Shown: positions 11,721 to 23,799, numbered from the stretch's first letter. The stretch is DNA of 64,000 nucleotides from Rhodeus uyekii (GCA_037043235.1 JAWRVZ010000050.1:3062501-3126500); one strand, 5' to 3'. A program made the numbers and translations. The notes: a model not told the origin generated them from the sequence alone.

Positions 11721-12088
11721 TCCTACAGGTGGATTAACTGATGGTGACTCACGCAAATGTCTATATACAAATAAAGAAAACGAGTGGTGGAAAATAAACA
11801 AATAAGGAGGATGTAAATTTTGAAAAAGGGATTTCTAGAGAAATATTCAAATGATGTGCTGAAAGAGGGATGAGAGCAGATATAATAATCACGTAGTTTA
11901 AAGCTGCAGACAGAAACACACAACCTCTAAAGTAAGAACAACTCACATGTTCATTCTTCAAACACAATTACACTTTGAGATGTTCATATTGTCTGAATGA
12001 TTGTGAATGGAGTTATGCTTATGATTATGTTTTACTCTCAGATCAATATGTGAGTATTTGAGTTTTTCAATGTGTTTCTTCCTCAGAA

Positions 12089-15000
12089 ATGGATCAAACT
12101 CTATATTTGGTTCTTCTTCTCATCGGTGAGTGTGTTTGTGGTTTTATTTCTGGTTTATAGTTTCATCAGGTTTGACTCTGTTATGAAAAGCATTAAAGCA
12201 AAGCCTCTCTTTCACAGCTCTCTGCTCCGTATCTGAATGTGTTCAGCGTCAGTATCACTTTATAAACGTGTTGAAGACCTGGACTGAAGCTCAGAGATTC
12301 TGCAGAGAGAAATACACAGATCTGGCCAACGTTGACAACATGAACGACATGAACGAGCTGAAGAAGAGTGTGAATGATGGAGGTGTTCAGTACATCTGGA
12401 TTGGGCTGAAGAAGACGAGTGTTAGTAAATGGCAGTGGTCTTCAGGAGAACCTGCACTCGATCAGAACTGGGGATCTGGACAACCTGATAATACAGGAGG
12501 TGAATGTGGAACGATGTTAAATGGAGAATGGCATGATGTGTTATGTAGTAACAGCCTGACTTTCGTCTGCAGTTCATCTAACAGCAGTAAGTGCAGCTCC
12601 TACAATGACAACAAATATTAGTTTTTAAAAAGATGTCCCATATGTGTTAAATACTGTAACACCATGAATGCTAGGAGAGAAAATGGATATTTGTGCTTCA
12701 CAATCTCTATAGAAAGTAAACATTGAAAGCATGTTGATCTTTTGTTGTTGATAACTACGAGAATCTGCTGTTAGAAAGCTAAGAAAATGATTTTTCCCTC
12801 AACATTCATTAATTAATCAAAAAATAATCAAAAAAGTAATTCATATTAATTCATAACATTTAAACATATATAACAGACATACAACATTTTGACAGATCGA
12901 GATAGTTATGGACAAAATTAAGTTCAGTTCTTGCCTTGTCACTGTGATAATGGTGTGGTCAATCATTATTCGCATTACAGAAATATAGTCATTTTGTTTC
13001 GGAGATTTTAATTTAAAAAATAAATTAAGTAGATGTGAGAAACCATCTGATCATCTTGAGCTGTGTGATATTGCTTCATTCATTCATCTTTCAAGATCTC
13101 AACACAAACCTGTAAAAACATCATTCTTACATGAGCTTTAAACGAAATCACAGACACATTGTTCATTACAATATAAAAAAACAAGGTCATTAATATTGCA
13201 ACATTATTCATTTCTATTTTTTGGTAGTGTACAATAAAACACTTTGGATGAAACTTTTACTGACATATTTCTAAGGATTAGCTAATTAACATGTTAATCT
13301 GCTGTTTAACATCTTCATCTGTTTGATGTTTCTCTCATTCATCTCTTTGTGTCTGAATCCAGTATTCCAGAGAAACATGTAATAAAACATTTCAATGTTA
13401 TTGAAAAAAATGTTATTGATAATGTTATTGAAAAAAATTCATTAACATTATCAAGAAAATTCACAAATGTTACTTTTGCAAAATCATCTTGAATATATTA
13501 TCATCTGTAGAAATAGTCAGTCTTTGAATGACACATGTTTCTGATCCATCGTTGCTCTTATTTATAAATCAGTGTAAGAATAATGAATAAACTGATTCAT
13601 GAATCTGTTTCCATGTGTTTTTCTTAAAGTGAACACAGGACTCGTCTTTATCAATCAGAAGATGAAGTGGAGAGACGCTCAGAGTTTCTGCAGACAGAAT
13701 CACATTGATCTGGTCAGTGCGAGAAACCAGTATGAGAATCAACAAGTTGTGAACATCATTAATAATCATAGTTTATCTGGATCATTTGTCTGGATCGGTC
13801 TGTTCAGAGACTCATGGCAGTGGTCAGATCAGAGTAACTCCTCGTTCAGATACTGGAAGTCTGGAGAACCTAATAATTATGGAGGAAATGAAAACTGTGC
13901 AGTGATATCACAAGCTCTGGGAAAATGGTTAGACACCTCTTGCAGCAACACATTTCCTTTTGTGTGTCATGAAGGTGAGCAGATCCTCACAAAACACACA
14001 CAATCCATCATCACCTCCAGAGATCTTAAAGTTCACGCTACATGACCCTTGGATGAATCATAGTATCTGCATCTTGAGGCAAACTTGCAGGAAAGTAGAA
14101 AGAAAATGGAAATCGAACAAATTACAAATTTCTTTTGCTAACTTTAAAAATGCTTTATCTATATATCAGCGTGCTGTCAAGAAAGCTAAGGCAACATATT
14201 TTTCAAACTTGACTACCAAAAATCATCATACTCCGAAAATATTGTTTTCTGTTATAAACTCGGTGTTCCAGCCACCTGTAAATCATATTTCAAACTCCTC
14301 TGTTGGATTGAGTGAGGCTTTTTTGCAATTCTTTTGTGACAAAATGACACTTCTAAGGGGTGATTTAAAGGAGGTAGATGTTGACCCACTGGAATCTGTT
14401 AACATTACAAGCACTTGGTTTAATGTTGATAGTGCCTTACTACCACTTATTAAAGGAAATAATTGCCAAACTCAAACCCTCTTTATGTCCAAATGATGTA
14501 TTCATAATATATATTTTAAACAAATAGTTGACTGTGTGGGTCCAGGATTGACGTCATTTGTAAATAAAAGTCTTTCTTCTGGATCTATCCCTGATAGTCT
14601 GAAAATGGCCACTGTTAGTCCTGTTTTATAGAAACCCTCACTCAGTGCTACAATCTTAACTGATTGTCATCCAATTTCCACTCTACCTTTTATTTCAAAG
14701 GTGTTAGAAAAGACAGTTCTTGTACAACTTCAAACGCATCATATGGACAATATGATCTTTGAGGAATTCCAATCTGGTTTCAAGGCTTGAAAAAAATACT
14801 GAAACCGTTTTATTGAGAGTTCTTAATGATATTTCAATGTCAACAGATGCAGGAAATTCTTGTTAGACCTGTCCTCTGCCTTCGATACTATCAATCACAA
14901 CATTCTAATCTTTAGATTGGTATCTTGTGTGAGCTTAGGAGGAATGGTTTTAATATGCTTAAGATTTTTTTAACAAACAGAAAATTCAAAAATTTGATCT

Positions 15001-18000
15001 GTGGAGTGCCACAAGGTCTTCTGTTTAATAACCTGCCCGTTTGTTTGGACCGGGGTTGGGGACCACTGATCTAGATTTCTCAGCACATGCTTCAGGGATT
15101 CGACCCGAGAAGCACATCACTAATATACCGACACCCGTCTCCACGATGACACCTAGTGGTCAGTTGCACATTTTTGAATACAATATATTCAAAATGTATA
15201 GTCGCACGAAGTGAAGGTGCATTAATAACTCCTCTTTTAAGCTTTGTGGGAGTTGTGACAGATGTGCGATTGTGTGGTTTGATCCTGGCCAAATTTGTCC
15301 ATCATGGCTTCCTAAACATCCCCATTCTCTGATTGGCTTCATGTGCGATTGTGTGGTTTGTTGTTAGTTTCGCGTCAGCCATCCCGTCTTTCCGTGCTTT
15401 CTCCATGACAGAAGAACCAACTGGGTTAGTCACCCAAGAAAAATGGAGCATATCACCCCAGCCATGGCCCAAATGGCGATTAATTTGTTCTATGCTGTGG
15501 CAGCTGTGTGAGCCTGGAGGCGGCACATGGCTGCCACCCCTGAGCCGTGGCCTATCCCCGACGACGCAACAGAGGTACCGCTTCCCACCCTAGCCCAGCC
15601 TCAAGTTTCCTTCAAGTTTCTAACTGAATCTCAAGTCACCTTTACTTATATAGCGCTTTTTACAATACAGATTGTTTCAAAGCAGCTTTACATTGGTCAC
15701 ATGAAAACATCATACCGTATTTATTCGAGTATATCGCGCACACGTGTATAATGCGCACCCCTAATTTTCGATAAAGAATCGGTATAAAATTTTGTTTCAC
15801 ACCAAGCATTGTAATTGACAAAAAACGTTGTTGAACACGTGCAGCCATGATAAAAAACATTTATTTTTTTGACAACATAAACTAATGAACACAATACCGA
15901 AAGAGAATTGCCGGTAAAAATATTTATTTAAAATCCTTCGACGTCAGATTCCTCATCAGAGACACTAAAGAGTTGCTCCCATTCTTCTGGAGTTAATTTT
16001 TCATCAGTGTCCGTCCATTTTATTGCTGATGCCTGTCTTCACAAAAAACACATAATGCCTGTCTTCTCCTTAACGTGTGGGTGAGGAAATGAAGCAGCGA
16101 GGGGATGTTTTTTTTTCTTCGCCCTCACGTACAGTGAGAGGCTGCAGCCTGTGTTACGGGATGTAATGTATCATGCAATCGATTGCTTTGGGCTATGTTG
16201 CGGTTTATGTTTGAATACAGTTGCTGAATTGCACTCACGAGTCTGCCTTTTATTTTATGCATATATTGCTTCTTAAACAGCCTGTAAAATGCGCAGCACG
16301 AACTCTCAATTCGCCGGCGCCCTCAAAGGACCGGCCGTCAAAACAAACCCCACCCCAGCCCAGTCCAGCCCTCGTGCATAACGCGCATCCCTAACTTTGA
16401 TTTATTTTTTTGGTAGGAAATTTTGCGCGTTATTCTCGAATAAATAAGGTAAACAAAGTTTGTTTTAAAAGAGCAGGCGAATTAATACAATTGATGAATA
16501 TTAAGTTAATAACTAAGTTATGATTATTGATCGATTTGATTGATTGATAGTTTGATTAGTTCGATTGGAGATGGGTTCATAATCTACACCGGGGAGGGTT
16601 TAGTAGAGTCACGGTCTCCACAGACACTTCAGGGTAGTGCTGTGCTCGTGTCCAGGTGCTGGTCCTTCATCTGATCTGGATACGGCCCGGATCCGGCTGA
16701 CCATGGTAACCTCGGAATAAACAGAGAATAATATCAGCGTAGATGCCATTCTTCTTCTGATGTATCGAGTACATCAGATGTTATGAGAATGTTCCCGGTT
16801 CCGGCTGACTGTCCCCCAGCCCTGCCTCCGCGGGAAGCCGTCAGTCCTGCGCCGCCACTGGATGAGTCCTGATGGGAGGTGAAATCGAAGGGTCCTGCCA
16901 CCTCTAGCTTCGGGAGCTTCGGGAGCACCTCAGTTGGGGAGCCCTGGGCTCCGCCTTCGGCCTCGGACCCCTTCTCTCCACCTCGGCCCGTCGACTTGTC
17001 GGCTCCGCCCTGGCACCTCCCACCCTCACCTCCACCAGTGACCCTTGACCTGGTGGCTCCACCGGGATCCTGCAGTTGGCCGTCTTCGTCTTCCGTCTTC
17101 GTTGGCCATCAACATCTACAGCCATCAACATTCCCTGGTTCCAGCCTCCTTTGACTCCACCGTGGGCTGTCTATAACATTCTCTGGGTCTGGCGCCTGGA
17201 CCATCCTCCCCCTTGGTCACCAGGATTTTGCCTCTCTGCCATCATCCTGTCATCACCTCCCGGTCCTCGTCCTCCTCCTAAACCTCCTCCTGCTACCGTC
17301 TGACCTGCATCACATCACCATGGTGCGAGGTTGCGCCTTTTGTCGTGTGAGGGGGCGTAATGTCACAGCACTACTCTTCCGGGATTCTTATGTTGCTTTT
17401 TTCACATGTTCCTTTTTGTTCTAGGTATTTCTGTCACTCATCAGTTTCCGTAGACACTAATTCACTCAGCTTTCTTTTGTTTGTTAATCACTGCTTGTAT
17501 ATAGTCATCACTGTTCCCTCCTCAGTTGTTGGTTCTTGAGTTTGTGTTCACCTTAGAGTTTCCGTTGGATCACGCTTCCTCGTCCTTTCCGTGCCTTCTC
17601 CGTGACAATGGTCACTAAGTCTAAAGTCTTGCATTTACAAGTAGTTCATAAGCAGCAGCACAGTTTTTGAAAGATTTTAGAATATTTTTTCACGTTACTC
17701 CTCTCTTGAAGGAATACATTGGCTGGCAGTTAATTATAGCAGTGGTCCCCAACCTTTTTTGTGCCGCGGACTGGTAAACGTGTGATAATTTTGCCGCGGA
17801 CCGGTGCCCGCTCGAGATTGTTGACGGGGGGTGCGAGCGAGATGGATAATGGGTCCGCACGAGATTGTTGATGGGGGGGGGGGGGGAGGTGGGGGTGGTT
17901 TTGCGAGCGCAAGCGAGACTGTTAAAACCCCTCCATAGTCAAAGCGCCACAACCGCTTGCAGCAGCTCACGGACCGGTCCGCGAATACGCTCCGCGGCCC

Positions 18001-18899
18001 GGTACCATTTCATCGACGCCACTTCGTCCGCGGACCGGGGGTTGGGGACCACTGAGTTATAGAATTGAGTTTAAATTCTTACTCCTTGTCTATAAATTCT
18101 TACATAATTAAACTCCGAGCTATTTGGCAAATGTTCTTCGGCCTTATACTCCCTCACGTAGTTTAAGCTCTGGTGATCAAAACTTGTTCCAAATCCCCAG
18201 AGTTCGTCTGAAGTGCCGTGTAATAGAGCGTTCTCAGTGGCTGGTTGTATCCTTTGGAACAGCCTTTCTAATAACATTAGGGCTGTTCCTACATTGTCCA
18301 CATTCAAATCCAGCCTCAAAACTTATCTCTTTTCATTGGCTTTTAATAACCTATAAATATGTGTTCTTATGCTGTTTATTTTTGTGTCTTAATATTTTAA
18401 CTGTATTGTACAGCACTTTGGTCCACCTCACGACTAAACTGAACTTGAACTTGACATGACAAATTCCTCCACAGTGTTTGTTCTGCATGTTGTTTTTGAT
18501 CAGTCTCTCTCTAGTTTGTGCTTGTGGTTTGTTTTGTGTCCAGATAAACTGATTGTGATCAAAGAGAATCTGACGTGGCCTGAAGCTCTGAGATACTGCA
18601 GACAGAATCATGTGGATCTGGTGTCGGTTCATTCAGAGCAGATGCAGCGTCGTGTGATGAATGTGGTTAAACTGGCGTCTACTGAGGAGGTGTGGATGGG
18701 TTTACGTCACTCCAGCATTTTGGGCATCTGGTACTGGGTGAGCGGAGACACCGTGTGCTATCAGAACTGGGGGAAAGATGATTCAGATCAATGTGAGGAT
18801 GGAGTGAGATCTGGAGCAGTTCAGTCTAAAGAAGATTATCGCTGGATCAGCCGTCCTGAGACTGAACAACTCAACTTCATCTGCACAAATTATCAGTGA
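12089..18899 (+). CDS. Gene A: secreted three-domain C-type lectin (mannose-receptor-like)
   Basis: Coding exons are 12089-12125, 12218-12586, 13630-13974 and 18544-18899 (37+369+345+356 nt, 368 residues), all phase 1 with GT-AG introns. Exon 1 encodes a signal peptide (MDQTLYLVLLLI). Exons 2-4 each encode one C-type lectin domain with the four conserved Cys. Domain 1 has QPD (galactose-type) and WHD; domain 2 has EPN (mannose-type) and WLD; domain 3 lacks EPN/QPD and a WND motif, so it probably binds no Ca2+-dependent sugar. There is no transmembrane segment, so the protein is likely secreted. TTCTTCCTCAG ending at 12086, just before the ATG, looks like a splice acceptor, implying a further 5' UTR exon. 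Intron 3 is 4569 bp because of transposons, against 164 bp in gene B. The gene has no visible break; whether intron 3 is still spliced cleanly is not known. Confidence 0.82.
14055..15040 (+). mobile_element. L2-like LINE fragment in gene A intron 3 (5' part)
   Basis: 14100-14496 encodes RKVERKWKSNKL and the linker before an L2/CR1-type RT; RT pieces follow in broken frames, including LSSAFDTIDHNILI near 14875-14920 and a CGVPQG-like piece near 15001. It is interrupted at about 15040 and resumes at 18063. The same fragment lies beside the orphan exon (23800-24102, 29025-29770). Confidence 0.75.
15262..15359. repeat. 60-bp repeat fragment between 19-bp direct repeats
   Basis: A 19-bp sequence starting ATGTGCGATTG is present at 15262-15280 and again at 15341-15359. 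The 60 bp between match the internal part of the SINE-like repeat at 19790-20295 (GGCCAAATTTGTCC to GATTGGCTTC), without that repeat's 3' tail. Confidence 0.8.
15713..16451. mobile_element. TA-flanked DNA transposon MITE (pogo/Tc1-like)
   Basis: Ends are imperfect inverted repeats, about 23 of 27 positions matching (TACCGTATTTATTCGAG at the left and the complement of CTCGAATAAATAAGGTA at the right). TA occurs at both ends, consistent with a TA target duplication. No transposase frame is present. Confidence 0.65.
17498..17537 (+). promoter_or_regulatory. LTR TATA box and predicted RNA 5' end with self-priming match
   Basis: TATATA at 17498-17503. 30 nt downstream, GTTGGTTCTT (17528-17537) is the exact reverse complement of AAGAACCAAC at 15412-15421, which begins two bases after the 5' LTR ends. 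Confidence 0.55.
17740..18054. mobile_element. hAT MITE with 8-bp target duplication
   Basis: It starts CAGTGGTCCCCAACC and ends GGTTGGGGACCACTG, a perfect 15-bp terminal inverted repeat of hAT/Charlie type. It is flanked by AATTATAG (17732-17739) and AGTTATAG (18055-18062), 7 of 8 matching. It is 315 bp, rich in CGCGGACCGG text, and non-coding. The same family is at 61003-61222, and a 3' fragment lies at about 15050-15069. Confidence 0.85.
18063..18440 (+). mobile_element. L2-like LINE 3' end in gene A intron 3
   Basis: Continuation of the 14055-15040 LINE after the inserted elements: it carries the region encoding the RT C-terminal end (the GNRAFSVAG-like part, in broken frames) and a 3' tail ending in GAACTTGAACTTGAC. 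It is matched at 29660-29770 beside the orphan exon. Confidence 0.65.
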
Positions 18900-19483
18900 A
18901 GGGTATTTTCTGTTCTAACATAACAGCTAAATGTTTTTTTTTAACTGGTAAAGACTTAAAGTACAATTTCTGTAAGTGAAAAGTATGACACTTTTTAATA
19001 TTAATATGATATTTATTTTGTGTATATAAAACACTAATGTGGACTATATATGTTGTACAGACCCCATGAAATTAAAATGAGTTTTAATCTGTGGTTTTAG
19101 TTATAATTCAAATTTACACTCATTCACTTCCAGAAACACAACTCAATATTTTTGACAGTCTGTTCAATCAAAAGTCCATATAGAAAGCATAAGATCATGA
19201 TTCAAGATTGTGACAAAGAAAACTAGCTGTTAAAAAATCCAGCAAAAACAAACAAGAACAAAACTTAGCAAAATTACATCAGTTTATTTCATGGGATCTT
19301 GTTATTCTGCTGGTGTGGGACTTTTTGCTTCTCTCTCCTGTGTTTTTACAATAGTCATATCTTTTCACATTATTCACATTTGTGTGTATCTCAATTACAG
19401 TAAGTAGTTTAATCTTAAAGTTTAGTATAAAATATATTGTAACCTGTACGTGTGTTGAACTAATTCAAAGCATAACCAGCTCA

Positions 19484-19489
19484 AATAAA
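19484..19489 (+). promoter_or_regulatory. Polyadenylation signal of gene A
   Basis: AATAAA lies about 585 bp after the gene A stop, inside sequence matched in inverted orientation after gene B (30464-30469). Confidence 0.55.
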
Positions 19490-19789
19490 CTCATTTACCA
19501 GCAGCATTCTTGAGTCCTGACATTTATAACACACACATGTATGTATGTATGTATATAAATATAAAGGTGTTGCACTTTGAAACCAAAACGTGTTGCAGAA
19601 CCCTGGATTGTGTAATGTGGATATGATGAGGTGTAACTGTGATGAAAGGTCAACAGAAGTCCAGAGAGAGTGAAGTGAAGTTTAGTTGACTTTTTTTGTT
19701 TGTTTATTTTTTATACTGGATTATTATATTTTTTATACCGGAACTGTTGCATTTGATGATTCATAATTCTTTATTTTTTTTGTCCAGTA

Positions 19790-20295
19790 CCAGTCGTCCT
19801 TCTCTCCTCAAAAGACCACAAGCCACATCAGCCCAACTGACATCGTTCCCATACAAAAGTCTCTCTTAACTTGGTTGCTGCTGGAAGTGGTATTAGGAGG
19901 CCAACAGGGGGCGCTCACCCCCGTGGGTCCTTTGTGGGTCCTAATGCCCCAGTATATTGATGGGGACACTGTACTGCAAGAAGCAACGTCCTTCGGATGA
20001 GACGTTAAACCGAGGTCCTGACTCTCAGTGGTCCTTTGCAAGAGTAGGGGTGTAACCCCAGCATCCTGGCCAAATTTGTCCATCATGGCTTCCTAAACAT
20101 CCCCATACTCTGATTGGCTTCATCACTCTGTCTCCTCTCCACCAATAAGCTGGTGTGTGTTGAGCGTTCTGGTGCAATATGGCTGCCGTCGCATCATCCA
20201 GGTGGAGCTGCACTCTAGTGGCGGTTGAGGAGATTCCCCATTCCATGTAAAGCGACTTTGAGTGTCTATGATAAAGCGCTATATAAAATGTAATG
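19790..20295 (+). repeat. SINE-like dispersed fish repeat
   Basis: About 500 bp ending AAAGCGCTATATAAAATGTAATG, the kind of 3' tail common to fish SINE/LINE families. The same text occurs at 40170-40392 in reverse and as a 60-bp fragment at 15281-15340. Its exact family and 5' end are uncertain. Confidence 0.6.
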
Positions 20296-20858
20296 AATGT
20301 TGATCTTTTGTTGTTGATAACTGTGGGAATCTGCCATTACAAAGCTAAGGATATTATTTCCCCTCAACATTCAAAATAAATTGAAAATAAAAATAGTTAT
20401 GAATTCATAACATTTAAACATATATAACAGACATCCAACATTTTGACAAAACAAAGTTCAGTTCTCGCCTTGTCACTGTGATAATGTTGTGGTTAATCAT
20501 TTCTCGCATTACAGAAATATAGTCATTTTGTTCTGGAGACTGTAATTAATTTAAAAAAAAAGTAGATGTGAGAAACCATCTGTTCGTCTTGAGCTGTGTG
20601 AAATTGCTTCATTCATTCATCTTTCAAGATCTCAACACAAACCTGTAAAAACATCATTCTTACATGAGCTTTAAGTGAAATCACAGACACATTGTGCATT
20701 ACAATGTAAAAAACAATCAGGCCTGAAATACTAATGATTTCATTGATATTGTAACAATATTAATTTGTATTTTTTGGTAGTGTACAATAAAATTATTTGG
20801 ATGAAACTTTTACTGACATATTTCCAATGATTATTTAATGAACATGTTAATATGTAGT

Positions 20859-22160
20859 TGTGGCGAGCAGGGCGGGGTCGAGGGACCGTGAGAGCGTCAC
20901 GAGAGCCGGTGGCGTGATTGGTAATGAGCGCCACCTGCGAAGCCATCGGTCTCTCGTCTCACGGAGGAGCGGAGACTTAAAAGGAGGAGCGACGACAGTG
21001 AAGACGAGAGTGGACCAGGCCTGGATTTTATGTTGTGTTTTGTGTGGGCGGCAGTCGACCGCGAGGGGCTGCCGCCATTACTTTCGTTTTGTATTTATGT
21101 TTTATTTTGAGTATTAAAGTGTGTTCAACGTCTGCCGGTTCCCGCCTCCTTCCTCCCTGAACGTTCAACATTGTTACACTGGTGCCGAAACCCGGGAGGT
21201 CGGAGGGACACGCTATCAAAGAGCCCTCGCTGCCGGGAGGGCTCGCGGTGCTGCGGAGCTCGGGCAGCACGAGAGAAGACGAGAGGTCCGTCAGATGCTG
21301 CCCGCGGCGGTGGCGCTGGAGCGCCGAAGGATCGCGTGGGATGGAGAGCCCTGCCGTGCTCCTGGGTCGAGGTGGGAGGCTGCCGTCCGTGAGGGAGCGG
21401 AGGAGTCGCCCGTTTGCCAGCGCGCCGGAGCCTGCTGCCGTCCGCCGTGAACGGGGAGGAGCGGGGAACGGGGACTCGCTGCCGGCTGCCCTCGCAAGGA
21501 GGAGTCGTCGCCGGCCGCCAGGAGGCGGAGGAGCGCCAGCCCGTCCACGGATCTGCGTCCAGTGCCATCGCACAGCACCGCGAGGAAGAAGCTCTCGAGC
21601 GGTCGAGGACCGAGAGGCAGCGTGTCAGGGAACCGGACCAAGATTTTTTTTCTTTTCTTTTTCCTCTCTCCCCTTTCTCGTCGCTGTCGCTCCTCTTGTC
21701 TCCGTTTCCTTTTCCCTCGCCTCGTCTGTCCTTACCCCCAGGTACCGCGGCCGCCGTGATTGGCCCCCCCCGGAGGAGGGGGGGGGGAGTAGAGCGCAGA
21801 CTCGTGGGTACCCCCCGGCCTGCGAAGGGCGTTGGGGGTATGTGGCGAGCAGGGCGGGGTCGAGGGACCGTGAGAGCGTCACGAGAGCCGGTGGCGTGAT
21901 TGAGAATGAGCGCCACCTGCGAAGCCACCGGTCTCTCGTCTCACGGAGGAGCGGACACTTAAAAGGAGGAGCGACGACAGTGAAGACGAGAGAGGACCAG
22001 GCCTGGATTTTATGTTGTGTTTTGTGTGGGCGGCAGTCGACCGCGAGGGGCTGCCGCCATTACTTTCGTTTTGTATTTATGTTTTATTTTGAGTATTAAA
22101 GTGTGTTCAACGTCTGCCGGTTCCCGCCTTCTTCCTCCCTGAACGTTCAACATTGTTACA
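20859..22160 (+). mobile_element. Short non-coding LTR retrotransposon (TRIM-like)
   Basis: Two 320-bp LTRs (20859-21178 and 21841-22160, TGTGGC...GTTACA) differ at about 6 positions. The 5-bp target duplication GTAGT is at 20854-20858 and 22161-22165. A tRNA-type primer site TGGTGCCGAAACCCGGGA starts at 21180, two bases after the 5' LTR, and a purine-rich stretch precedes the 3' LTR. The 660-bp interior has several GC-rich open frames but no recognisable retroviral-type domain, so the element must borrow its enzymes. It is inserted in the duplicated CTL intron 2 upstream of the orphan exon. Confidence 0.88.
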
Positions 22161-22325
22161 GTAGTTTAGAATCTTCATCTGTTTGATGTTTCTCTCATTC
22201 ATCTCTTTGTGTCTGAATCCAGTATTCCAGAGAAACATGTAATAAAACATGTGGAGAAAAAAAGTTCACAAAATGTTCACAAATGTTACTTTTGCAAAAT
22301 CATCATGAACATATTTTGAATAATA

Positions 22326-23220
22326 TACAGTGAAGTTCACTTATCTCGACCTCGGTTAACTCGCCAACCCTTTTATGTCGACATTTTTGAAGTGGAACCG
22401 CCAAACTCCCTATTTGTCTAACCATTTTTTTATCGGTTATGTTGATTCTTTTATGTCGCTGAAACCTAATATCTCGAGCACAAAAGAGGGACAAATTCAC
22501 CACTTCACATGCTTATCTCGTGACTCATGATCATACCTAGTTCACTGCGCATGCGCTGAGTTTGCCTTGCACGTGGATCGCGGTCCATATGGTCGCTCAC
22601 TCCAGTGACTCACAGTGAAAGCGTCTTCTGCAGTCGCAGAAGAACTCGCAGAAGTGGCGGAAAAATCAAGCCTTGCAGATGCTATGGCAGGAGTTGCATC
22701 ACTGTCCAGGAATTCCCAGATTACATTGACATCGACAAAAACGTCATTACTGATAGAAGCATTTGTTTTCAAGCAAAGGCAAAAAGCAACAAAGATTTTT
22801 ATACTTTGTAAAGAAATCACAGTAATGGTTGTACAATACATTTCAGAACTGTGTCAGGGTGAAATGACTGTAATGAGCGAATGTGTTTATGTGTGTTGTG
22901 ACTGTGTTATGAGCGAATGTGTTTATGTGATTGTTTATGCTGTGAGCGAAATTGTGTTTGCAATGTTGGAGAATATAATTAAAGGTTTGTATGGAGAATG
23001 GAAGGTGTTTTTATTGTATACTGGTAAATCTCTGCTGTTAGTTGCTGCACATATACCTTTTGTTGTTAGCAAACATATACAGTGTGTGTAAATTTTTATA
23101 GCATGCCGATCCTTCATCAAATAAATCGTCATATTGGCTGTTGTTTATCTCGATCATTGGTCATCTCGATGTTTTTTTGCAACCCCTGAGACCATCGACA
23201 TAACCATATTCCACAGTGTA
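22326..23220. mobile_element. Pogo/Tigger-like DNA transposon remnant
   Basis: It begins CAGTGAAGTTCAC after a TA at 22326 and ends CCACAGTG before a TA at 23219. Imperfect terminal inverted repeats share a TTATCTCGAC-type core. The open frame 22615-23091 is not a convincing transposase; a Tigger-type element with most of its gene lost is the likeliest reading. Confidence 0.55.
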
Positions 23221-23356
23221 ATCATCTGTAGAAACAGTCTTTGAATGACACATGTTTCTGATCCACCGCTGCTCTCATTCACATCCAAACCATAACTTCA
23301 AAAATGATTCACGAGCGTCTGATTCATGAATCTGTTTCCATGTGTTTTTCTTAAAG

Positions 23357-23698
23357 TGAACACAGGACTCGTCTTTATCAATCAGACGATGAATTGGAGA
23401 GACGCTCAGAGTTTCTGCAGACAGAATCACATTGATCTGGTCAGTGTGAGAAACCAGAATGAGAATCAACAGATTCAGAAGTTCATCAATGATAATCACA
23501 TATCTAATGATGTCTGGATCGGTCTGTTCAGAGACTCATGGCAGTGGTCAGATCAGAGTAACTCCTCATTCAGATACTGGAGATCTGGAGAACCTGATAA
23601 TGCTGGAGGAAATGAAAACTGTGCAGCGATAGCACAAGCTCTGGGAAAATGGTATGACACCTCTTGCAACAGCAAATTTCCTTTTGTGTGTCATGAAG
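23357..23698 (+). pseudogene. Orphan C-type lectin domain exon (copy of exon 3)
   Basis: 342 nt, open throughout, phase 1 at both ends, with the acceptor TTCTTAAAG and donor GAAG|GTGAGC as in exon 3 of genes A and B. It encodes a lectin domain with the conserved Cys, EPD in place of EPN, and WYD. Upstream sequence (20296-20850, 22166-22325, 23221-23356) matches CTL intron 2 and downstream sequence matches the L2-bearing intron 3, so a genomic segment was duplicated, not an mRNA. No exon 1, 2 or 4 copies adjoin it, so it is probably a gene fragment. It resembles gene B exon 3 more than gene A in its middle (NDVWIGLF). Confidence 0.75.
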
Positions 23699-23799
23699 GT
23701 GAGCAGATCCTCACAAAACACACACAATCCATCATCACCTCCAGAGATCTTAAAGTTCATGCTACTATCTATACTATATATATTTATACTATATATACT

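Larger units (their letters stand above)
15341..17607 (+). mobile_element. Non-autonomous LTR retrotransposon, 5' LTR truncated
   Basis: The 3' LTR is 17361-17607 (TGTCAC...GTGACA), preceded by a purine tract (GAGGGGGCG). The 5' LTR survives only as its last 50-70 bp, ending ATGACA at 15410. A gag-like frame starts at 15405, six bases inside the LTR (MTEEPTG...), and is soon closed. The rest of the internal part (16760-17300) is proline-rich and non-coding. A 10-nt segment at 15412-15421 is the exact complement of 17528-17537 in the LTR, which lies 30 nt after TATATA at 17498: the arrangement expected for self-primed reverse transcription. A pogo-like MITE (15713-16451) is inserted inside. 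The element sits within the L2 fragment of gene A intron 3. Confidence 0.7.

Noticed and set aside
16734..17303. Proline-rich ORFs as a gene
   Set aside because: They form the interior of a non-autonomous LTR element, with counterparts at 46740-47140 and 52590-52880; frames are short and inconsistent.
21125..22099. Overlapping GC-rich ORFs of 160-305 residues
   Set aside because: They lie in the LTRs and non-coding interior of the TRIM-like element, run in several frames on both strands and show no domain.
22615..23091. 158-residue ORF as a host gene
   Set aside because: It sits inside a TA-flanked inverted-repeat element and has no recognisable domain; repetitive MSECVYV segments suggest decay or repeat expansion.
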